Of a stretch of DNA of 40,662 nt, positions 33,653 to 40,662 are shown in pieces (positions within the stretch are counted from its first letter, which is position 1; each line of letters starts with the position of its first letter). This DNA is from Acanthamoeba castellanii str. Neff (lineage: Eukaryota; Discosea; Longamoebia; Acanthamoebidae), in contig NW_004457406.1 of NCBI RefSeq assembly GCF_000313135.1, positions 44,132 through 84,793 on the forward strand, given 5' to 3'. Under the pieces are notes generated by a model. That model was not told the origin of the DNA. It did not search any database and saw nothing but the letters and a program-made list of their open reading frames with translations. A program made the position numbers and the translations under genes.

Positions 33653-35761
33653 CACACACAACACACAACGAAACTAATGATTGATGGTTGGTGCGAATCC
33701 AGGTGCACGAGGTGCACGTTGAGCCGTGTGCAGGCGAGGAGGAGCCGATGGAGGTCGAAGCCGACGAGGACGACAAGGACGAACAGGAGGTCGTGAAGGC
33801 CGCGGCCGCCAAGAAGCGGAAAGCCGCTGCCCCGGCGGCCACCAAGAAGCGCGCCGCCCCGGCCGCCAAGAAGCGCGCCGCGCCGTCCTCGAGGAAGGGC
33901 AAGGAAAAGAGGTTCGACAGTGACGACGACGGCGACGAAGAGGAGGAGATCGTCGTCGACGGCGAGAGCGGCGACGAGGCGGAAGAGGAAGACGAACGAA
34001 AGCCGGCCAAGCGGGTCACCCGAGCCAAGCAGGCGACGGCGACGACTGCGGCCAAGCGGAAGCGAGGGGACGTGGCGGCGGTGGTGGTGGGCGACGATGA
34101 CGAGGATGCCGACGCCTTCCAGCCGGTCGCCAAGAAGAAGCGGACGTCAGTCGAGGGGAGCGCCAGCAGCAGGCGACAATCGGCGCCGAAGAGCGAGCCG
34201 GAGGAGATGGTGGTCGTGGACGACGGCGACGACGACGATCCGCTGTTGAACGTAGCGGTCGCGCAGACGAAGCAGACGACGAAGATGAAGAAGAAGCAAG
34301 CGGCGACGGTGGCGGTCGATGACGAAGATGACAGTGACGATTTTGTCGACACGCCGTCGAAGTCGAAGAAGGAGCAGGACATAGGCACTGATGATGATGA
34401 TGGCGCGGTTGATGAAAAGGACATCGGCACGGGCTGGGACCTGTGGCTCGAAGATGGGTATGCACTACACACGCACCATCTCTCGCCTCGGCGCTAATGA
34501 CACACGACACACACGACACACACGACACACACGACACACAACTAACCAACTGACACGACACGATGCTCTCTTTTCTTTGCCCGTGGCAGCCTGCCGTGTC
34601 GCGAGTTGACCAATTTTGCGCTGCTCTGGAAGACGCGCTCCTTCGTTGATATGGAGAAGATCGGCGACGGCCTCTCCGTCCGCGCCACCGGCTCCCTCGT
34701 CGCCCCTCCCGAATCGGTACCACCTCGCCGCCGCCCCTCCACACGCGCATGTGTCATTTCGCGTGCCGCGCGTGTCGTGTGTCGCGCCGCGTGTGTCGTG
34801 TGTCGTCTGTCGTGCCTCACCCTCACGCGACGCGACGCGATGCGATGTGCTCACATAGGCCAACACGGGCGCTGAGCTCAAGGTGCGCCTGCCAGGCATC
34901 ATGGAGTGGACCCTCGACTACACCAACGCGTGCCTGTGGCTCCGCACCCCCTTGGCCTGGTACTTTCCTCCGTGGGCTTTGGGGGCCTGAGGGGCTCATC
35001 GATTGTATCTGATACTATCATGGTCGCGGTGGGTTCAAGGTACAAGCTGGCCAAGCCGCTGCCTGAGTATGCGCCCCATTTCGAGGAGGCCAACGCCAAG
35101 TTTGAGATCTGCAACCACCTCACCACCATTCTCGAGGACGATGACAACACCGCCATCGACTTTGACGCCACCGTGGCCAAGGTTAGTTACAGTTTTTAGT
35201 TAGTTAGTTAGTTTGTCAGTTAGTTTAGTTGTTTAGTTGTTTAGTTAGTTTAGTTAGTTTAGTTAGTTTAGTTAGTTTAGTTAGTTTAGTTAGTTTAGTT
35301 AGTGACAGTTGAGTTTGTTGGTTCATTCTAATGCGTCGTATGTAAAAATCAGATGAAGGAGGCCAGCGGGGGCAAGTACGATGAACAGCACGTGCTCAAG
35401 AGGGCGGCCTTCATCGAGGAAAAGATGCTCCAGTTCCCCGAGGCCGAAGCCACCAAGAAGAGGTTCATCAGGCAAATGAAGAGCAAAGCGGGGTCGGGTT
35501 CCTCGAGCAGCAGGCGACCAGCCGCCAACACCAAGAAGAAGGGGAGCAGCACCGCGACGGCGACCAAGAAGTCGGCCACTTCGACGAAGAAGGCCAACCA
35601 AACGCCTGAACCCACGCAGCCCAACGGTTCGCTTTTTCTCCAGTGCTGAAGTTTTTGGTTTGGTTCGTTCATCTCACCCCCCATCTCACATATTCATATT
35701 TTGTTTTGGCCCAGGAGACAAGAAGAAGACGCTGGACCACTTCTTCAAGCCCAGGGCCTGA
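29467..35761 (+). CDS. UHRF1-like protein: UBL-PHD-SRA-RING with added RFTS-like domain and PIP-like C-terminus
   Basis: 26 exons, 1,223 aa: 29467-29533, 29613-29697, 29807-29891, 30019-30248, 30375-30486, 30557-30944, 31052-31106, 31174-31237, 31308-31338, 31411-31506, 31595-31674, 31805-31877, 31996-32079, 32209-32282, 32371-32472, 32584-32701, 32828-32909, 33041-33278, 33373-33428, 33511-33616, 33703-34457, 34590-34716, 34859-34959, 35040-35181, 35353-35626, 35715-35761. UBL: residues 1-91. PHD: 323-370 (C324, C327, C339, C342, H347, C350, C367, C370). SRA/YDG: about 416-600, with SGVHR-like AGVHREMIAGI, VVSGGYEDD, YRYDGLYKV, CRYLLRRDD. RING: about 667-708 (CMIC, CGHNIC, CGMC). A Lys/Asp/Glu linker follows. 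An RFTS-like domain spans about 994-1117 (RELTNFALLW, WLRTPLAWYKL, PEYAPHFEEA). The last residues are KKTLDHFFKPRA. UHRF1 reads hemimethylated CpG and ubiquitinates histone H3 to recruit DNMT1. The N-terminal tandem Tudor domain was not recognised. Confidence 0.87.
30494..30550 (+). repeat. (CCAA)n tetranucleotide array in UHRF1-like intron
   Basis: About 14 perfect CCAA units fill the 70-nt intron 30487-30556, leaving only the donor GTAACG and acceptor CATGCAG as unique sequence. Glycosylation-like Asn/Gln/Pro/Thr ORFs across it are artefacts. Confidence 0.95.
32751..32798. repeat. CA dinucleotide array in UHRF1-like intron
   Basis: A pure CA run lies in the intron 32702-32827 within the SRA-coding part of the gene. 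Confidence 0.92.
35196..35303 (+). repeat. TTAG / TTTAG repeat array in UHRF1-like intron
   Basis: TTAGTTAG and TTTAGTTAG units fill intron 35182-35352 between the RFTS exons and the C-terminal tail exons. The unit resembles some telomere repeats but sits in an intron, flanked by unique coding sequence. Confidence 0.9.
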
Positions 35762-35980
35762 CCTTTGGTGGCCCTTCAAGTACACAACTACAGTGGGTTG
35801 AGCATGTTTACCACAACACAACCCAACAACACAAGAAAATGGTACAAAAAAATTTGTTTGGGCGCACTGCCTTGTGGTCGGTCGTCATCGCGATTGGCCT
35901 CTCTGCCTGGATTGCTCGATGTTGGTCGTGCAGCTGTGTGGCCTCTCTGGAGTCCTGGAGGAGGTGGTGACGGAGAGAGC

Positions 35981-37934
35981 TCACCGGCTGTGAGAGTGGT
36001 CGGCGTCCTCATCTTCGCCGCCGTGGTCGTGATCAAAGGCGAACAGAAGGCTCGCCATCGCCGCGAAGCCCACCACGGCCTGACATTGCACGCAATGCAC
36101 AATCGTGTGAATCAAGGATGGTTCAGTTGATGGTTCAGTTTCTGAATTTGACGACACATAGCAAACAACACAACGGCACGCACACGCACACGCACACGCA
36201 CACGCACACGCACACGCACGATCAAGGAAGCACAAATGTACACGTACCAGGAGGAACTTGATGTACTTGTCCCTGGCCGTTTGGAATTCCTCCAACAAAA
36301 TGTCGACGATGGCCACGTACACAAACGTGCCTGCGTGGTAGGCACCGGTCGTGTGAGCGGTCGTGTGAGCGTGCGTGCGTGCGTGCGTGCGTGCGGTGAG
36401 GGGTTGGTTTCGTTGTGTGTGGCAAGGGAAGTACCGGAAGCGATGGCGGTCAACACGGCGGTGGTGAGCTCTCCGGCGGTGCTCCCGGCGACGGCCGTGT
36501 AGAGGCCCGAACCCAGTAGAATGCCCAAAGGGCACATGATCGCAAACAGCATCAAAAACTGTTTCGAAAATTGAAACCACAATTAACTCACGATTATTAT
36601 ATTCTTTATTTGTATATTTATTTATTAATTTTTATTCATTGTTAATTATTAAATAATCGTTGATTTGTCGCTGGGGTACCTTGAAGAAGGAGAGGCCCTG
36701 CTTGCCGGCCTTGAGCAAGCTCACGCCGAGCGCAAAGGCCTCGATCCACTTGTGGGAGATGAGCGCCACGAAGATGCTCAGCGCCACGTTAAAGTCCTGC
36801 TGGATGCCCAGAGCAACGCCGGCAATGACTGTGTGCGGTGGTGCGCGTGTGTGCGTGTGCGGTGAGCTCCGGCATTACGGCAACACGGTGACTGGATTGG
36901 GGGGGATGAAGTAGTACTGGAGTGGAGGGAGAGCACAGCGATCAGGATGTAGGGCAGGAGCGCCTGGCGATCGTCCAGCACCAGGTCGTGATGGTGGTGG
37001 TCCTACACACGACACGACACGCACGACACGACACGACACGACACGCGTCAGCCCCAACAAACTGGACATGGCGGCGGCGGCGGAAGAATGGCCGACGCAC
37101 GTGGTGACCATGGCCGTGGTGGTGGTGATGGTGGTGCTCGTGGGCGTGGTCGTGATGCACAGGCGCGTGGTGGTGGTGGTGCCCGTGTGCGTGTCCGGGG
37201 TGGTGGTGATGATGCGGCGGCGGCGTATGCTCGTGCGCGTGGCCCGCCTCCTGGTCCTTCGGCACAACCACCGACCCGTATTGTTCGGCAGGCGTCTGCA
37301 CCAACACACGACACACACAACACACACGCCACCCGCGTGAGTATTTGATCGCTTGTGTGTTGTGTGTGTTGTGTGTGTGGTGTGTGTGGTGTGTGTGTGT
37401 CGTGCGTGTGTCGTGTGTGTACTTCGTCGATGGAGAAGGGCTGCTTCTCGCTGGGCAGGCTGGCGACGGTGACGGCGACCGGGTCGCGCAGGAAGAGGAC
37501 CTTCTCCACGAAGAAGGCCAGGCCGAAGCCCACCGGGCACAGGATGACCCCGAACGGGATCTCCCAGTCCGCGCCCAGCTCGTGCGCGAATGTCTCCTCC
37601 GCCTCCCGCAGCAAATGCACTGCGTAAAAAATATTAAAAATATTTTAAAAAAAGGGTGATAGTAAAGGCAATAAAATCGAGATAATTAATACATTCTTAT
37701 TCATATTCATATATATTTTATTTAATTCGATTAAATAAGTTAGGTACCGAAGCCGCCGGCGAGGAAAAGGCCGCCGGCAAAGGCGTTGCCGAGGGAGAGG
37801 AGCCGGTCGCGGAGGTGCGTGGAACGGATGAAGCGGCGCATGAGGAGCGGCACTGCCCCGAACACCATCTCCACCATGAGGATGCCGAAGAAGGCACCCA
37901 CCCTCATCCCTATCTCCTCTCCGTCCATCCCCAT
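35981..37934 (-). CDS. ZIP-family zinc/iron transporter with His-rich loop
   Basis: Exons (minus): 37934-37748, 37619-37423, 37295-37101, 37002-36918, 36828-36680, 36558-36435, 36330-36248, 36079-35981; 372 aa. Eight hydrophobic segments are interpretable. The N-terminal three include VGAFFGILMVEMVFGAVPLL, GNAFAGGLFLAGGFG and IPFGVILCPVGFGLAFFVEK. The loop between helices 3 and 4 is extremely His-rich (blocks such as HHHHHPGHAHGHHHHH), typical of ZIP metal-sensing loops. Helix 4 carries the family signature HSIIAGVALGIQQD and helix 5 has ALISHKWIEAFALG, whose His and Glu residues line the metal site. The C-terminus has HDHGGEDEDADHSH. The protein would import Zn(II), or another divalent metal, into the cytosol across the plasma or a vacuolar membrane. 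Two ATGs (37934, 37928) could start the protein; the first is chosen. Confidence 0.93.
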
Positions 37935-38272
37935 CCCTCCTCTTCTTTTTTTATCGGCTCCTTCGCTCTTCTTTCACCCTCGAGGCCCCTGCACCACTCG
38001 CTGACACTGCCGCGCTCACCTCACACCTCGCTCCCGTCTCTTGTTTCTTGGTGCTATGGCCACAAGCCAACAGGGCTGCGTTCTTCCGCTCTTGTTTCGG
38101 GGCCGAAATCTGGAATTTTAAACATTCAAGGCTTTATGAAACCCAACATAACTGACATTCCAAATGTCAGCCGGTTCTTCTCGTGGCGTTTTGGCAGGAA
38201 CGGACATTTCTCTCTCGATTTTTGATAACCGGTCGGCTCTGGTTGTGCGGCTGTACAGGTGGGGCCGAGTCA
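37935..38272. other. Intergenic region upstream of the ZIP gene
   Basis: A 338-bp gap lies between two minus-strand genes. It starts with a C/T-rich stretch just upstream of the ZIP ATG (about 37935-37985). No coding segment or repeat was recognised. Confidence 0.3.
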
Positions 38273-40092
38273 TCAGGTCTCGGCCTGGAGTTGTCGCTCG
38301 ACTGTCTTGAGGAGCTTCTTGAGGGGCACCCCCTGCACTCGTCGGTTCTTCTCGTCCTGCACGAGCACACACCCAAGAATTTAGATATTTAGATGCACAT
38401 TCCTTCAGATAAAACACTACACTCTTATAGAACAAGCAAGAGTTAGTTGCTTTTCGTGAAATGGTGGCGCACCTGGAGCCTGGCGGCGAGGCTCGCCGGC
38501 AGGTGTCCCTCGATGTGGGTGATGTGGATGCTCGCGTAGGGCCGAGGGTAGTCGCCCCCGATGCGCAAATGGCTGCAATTAATTGTAGGGCTGGATTCAG
38601 CATACCGCACACACGACACACACGACACACACGACACACACGACACACACGACACACACGACACACACGACACACACGACACACACGACACACACGACAC
38701 ACGACACGCGTGCAACTTACCATGTAGATCCGGTGCTGAACGTGACGGCAATCTCGCGGTCTCCCACCACCGCGATACCAAACCTGCTCGAGCAGACGAG
38801 TCACAACACAAGGCCAGAAGGTGAGCAAGGGACCCAGATGGCGAGGCGTCGCGGTGCAGTGCGGTGCGGTACCGCTGTGAGAGCTTGGCCAGCTCGACCT
38901 GCAGGCGCAGGTGGCCGTGCAGGCGGTTCTGGAGCTCGATGACGACGTAGTGGATCGACGCTACTGTCGGCGACACAAACAGGAGATCCTCCACCGGCAC
39001 GTCGGCCGGGCTCAACTGCGAATTTACAAAAAGATGTGTGAACGACCGCCTCGTGTGTGTGTGTTATGTGTGTGTGTGTGTGTTGCATGTGTGTGTGTGT
39101 GTGTCGTGTGTCGTGTGTGTGTGTGTGTTTCGCGTGCGTGGTACCGCGAGCGACTCGAGTGCCATGTCCTCGCGGGGGTTGAAGCGAACGGTGAGCCGGT
39201 ACTTGCGCTCCGTTTCGAGGCCCTCCACAGTTCGGGGCACCACCGAGATGACGAGCTCGTCCTCGCCCTGGGACTCCACGCTGGCGCCCGACAACCCGAC
39301 GATCAGTTGCGAGGCCTGGTCGTACCTGCGATTGCACACACACGCGCACGCACCACCACACACACGACACGACACGACACGACACGACACGACCAACGAC
39401 ACACTCTTAGTTCTGCGGCATCGGGGACAGGAGCAAGTGTTGCAATGCGCCATACCAGGTGTGCCTCTGAAGCTCCTCAGCTTCCTCGGGGGCCATGGCC
39501 GACTGGAGCGCGGTCAGCTCCTGCTTGGCTGCACATTGCCCGGCGCGACGAGCAATGTGTTAGAAGATAGAAGAAGCAGCAGAAGAAGACAATCACGGCA
39601 AACGCGTTACCCTCAACGTAGCGCTTACAGCTCTGCGCCGCCTGGAGCGCCAGCTCCTTCGTCTCCCGCCTCAGCTTTTGGCATCGCTCCATCTCGTACG
39701 CGTAGGTCAACTCTTCACGAGCACAAAAGATGGCCAAGGTCAGTCGACCGGTGGTCTTCTTGTAAGCTGTCAATCAGTGTGTGAGATGATCTGTGTACCG
39801 GCCTCGTCGGTTTCGATGAGGATGTTCTTGAGAGCTGTGATTTCGTCCTCCTTGGAGTTGAGGTAATCGAGGATGGTTTCGAGCTCGCGATCCCTAATGT
39901 CGACCTCAAGGAACTGTTGCTTGAGCTTCATAAATTGCTCCTGTGGCAGCAAACGCGAATCATCAGAATTAATCGAACTGCTATCAAATCATGAAAGATT
40001 AGTCTTACATCGTGTGGTGCTATTTCATCGAAGGCAGAGCCCCTGAGTTCGGGCACGTGCTGGGCTGCGGAGAAGATCTTGACGCTCTCCAT
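38273..40092 (-). CDS. Coiled-coil protein with tandem RWD-like C-terminus, KNL1-like kinetochore candidate
   Basis: Exons (minus): 40092-40009, 39940-39799, 39766-39611, 39528-39456, 39325-39145, 39015-38873, 38783-38721, 38572-38473, 38356-38273; 341 aa. Residues about 30-150 are strongly helical and charged (coiled coil). The C-terminal half alternates beta strands and helices as in two RWD domains: WYDQASQLIVGL and DELVISVVP, then a helix IHYVVIELQNRLHGHLRLQVEL, FGIAVVGDREIAVTF, and ASIHITHIEGHLPASLAARL. This order resembles the KNL1/Spc105 C-terminus that docks the Mis12 complex. The match is by layout and weak residue similarity. The MELT-repeat N-terminus of KNL1 is absent, so it would be a minimal form or a different RWD kinetochore protein. 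The start ATG lies in an unremarkable context, and an upstream exon cannot be excluded. Confidence 0.55.
38608..38707. repeat. CACACGACA 9-mer array, about 11 copies
   Basis: This is the most regular example of the 9-bp intronic unit in the window. It fills intron 38573-38720 of the KNL1-like gene, between the two halves of the distal RWD-like region. Confidence 0.95.
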
Positions 40093-40278
40093 CTAATCTT
40101 TGGTTGTTGGTTCTTGATCGCAACCCCAACCGCACCGCCAACGAGAAGCAAAAAAGGCGGGAAGCCAAAATCTCGTTCCCGCCAATTGAGAAAGTCTGTG
40201 ATCAATGATGTAGAGTCTTTGTTCTTGATATGTACAACTGTATATACAACGCATAGCATGATATGAGGAAGAGAGAGA

Positions 40279-40662
40279 TCATTTGAGAGAAAGCGGCTTG
40301 GAGAAGGTTGGTCGATGTTGGCCCCTCTTGTCGCTTTCGGTGGCGCAGGAGGTGTGGAAAATGGCCTGTGGCGTCGTAGCAGACTTGAGGCTGGTGCTGA
40401 TGATAGGAGAGAAGGAGAGGACGGCAGATGGAGATGAAGACGCCGAAGATGTGCCGGACGAGAGTGGCAGGCGAGGGTTGCGGAACGGATAGTTGAACGG
40501 CGAGTAGGTTCGTCTCTCGATGATGACCTCTTCCTTGTACTTGCCCTCCTTGTATCGAAGCTGCTTGACGAGGACGCCGCGCTGATCGTACCACTTCTGC
40601 GAGCCGTGCGGCAGGCCGTGCTGGTACTTGAGCATCGAATCTACTCGTCCGTTGTCGTTCCA
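40279..40662 (-). CDS. MORN_2 / YwqK-like repeat protein, 5'-truncated at the window edge
   Basis: The frame is open from the right edge to a TGA at 40281-40279, giving the last 127 residues. It begins WNDNGRVDSMLKYQHGLPHG and continues KWYDQRGVLVKQLRYKEGKY. These are two successive repeats of the pattern 'W/Y-x-x-N/R-G-x-x-x-x-x-x-Y-x-x-G' seen in MORN_2 or YwqK-type beta-hairpin repeats. The remaining tail is Ser/Pro-rich and disordered (LPLSSGTSSASSSPSAV) and ends FSKPLSLK. Function is unknown. MORN-type repeats often scaffold or bind membranes, but that is not shown here. The true start lies outside the window; the internal Met at 40635 is not a good start because it splits a repeat. Confidence 0.6.
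   Translation of the reverse strand, partial: WNDNGRVDSMLKYQHGLPHGSQKWYDQRGVLVKQLRYKEGKYKEEVIIERRTYSPFNYPFRNPRLPLSSGTSSASSSPSAVLSFSPIISTSLKSATTPQAIFHTSCATESDKRGQHRPTFSKPLSLK

Noticed and set aside
33534..34472. Minus-strand ORF of 312 codons, very Ser-rich
   Set aside because: Antisense of the Lys/Asp/Glu linker of the UHRF1-like gene. The plus strand is connected to RING and RFTS exons by valid splice sites.
34016..34750. Possible separate gene for the RFTS-like region
   Set aside because: Exon 33703-34457 begins right after the RING-adjacent exon and splices in phase (carry of two bases) to 34590. No start codon in good context or intergenic stretch lies between them.
35196..35303. TTAG/TTTAG repeats considered as an internal telomere
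   Set aside because: Units are irregular, the tract is short and confined to one intron, and both flanking exons encode the same protein.
38608..38707. Regular tandem repeats considered as a CRISPR array
   Set aside because: There are no unique spacers between units and no cas genes. The array lies inside a spliceosomal intron.

Overview
The window looks like nuclear DNA of a free-living amoebozoan, most like Acanthamoeba. This is an inference from gene content, dense short spliceosomal introns (about 45-200 nt), GC-rich exons, and introns filled with CA/GT and CACACGACA-type microsatellites. No prokaryotic, viral or organellar gene, rRNA, tRNA or CRISPR array was recognised. Exon models were built by hand from splice motifs, reading-phase continuity and protein-family similarity. 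In every complete model the spliced length divides by three, which supports the joins, but no transcript data were available.

Layout, left to right (strand): a 3'-truncated UIM/RING-type E3 ligase candidate (-, 30-3368); a small ubiquitin-like protein (+, 3863-4189); a type II membrane GT34-family glycosyltransferase (-, 4253-5942); a ferric reductase/NADPH-oxidase-like flavocytochrome (-, 6140-8247); a 31-exon gene encoding an SbcD/Mre11-like nuclease fused to an SbcC/Rad50-like ATPase, with a probable mitochondrial presequence (-, 8537-14655); a secreted subtilisin (-, 14828-16387); a secreted GH128-like glycanase (-, 16769-17959); a short-chain dehydrogenase (-, 18405-20119); a doubtful small ORF (+, 20314-20700); UDP-glucose pyrophosphorylase (-, 20794-22693); importin-5/Kap121 (+, 23221-29293); a UHRF1-like protein (+, 29467-35761); a ZIP zinc transporter (-, 35981-37934); a short KNL1-like kinetochore protein (-, 38273-40092); and a 5'-truncated MORN_2-like protein (-, 40279 to the right edge).

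The most striking content is two gene fusions. One joins the two halves of the SbcCD/Mre11-Rad50 nuclease in a single polypeptide that carries all phosphoesterase motifs, Walker A, a CxxC zinc hook, LSGGQ and Walker B, behind an Arg/Ser/Ala-rich presequence. The other has the UHRF1 order UBL-PHD-SRA-RING, followed in frame by a long charged linker, a domain resembling the DNMT1 replication-foci-targeting (RFTS) domain, and a C-terminal PIP-box-like peptide. If correct, the hemimethyl-DNA reader, the ubiquitin ligase, a domain normally found in the methyltransferase, and a PCNA contact all sit in one chain.

The remaining genes are housekeeping (UGPase, importin, SDR, ZIP) or belong to the secretory and feeding biology of an amoeba (subtilisin, GH128, GT34). 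Genes are packed tightly, with intergenic gaps of about 170-670 bp. Two gaps are divergent and may act as shared promoters: 3369-3862 and 22694-23220.
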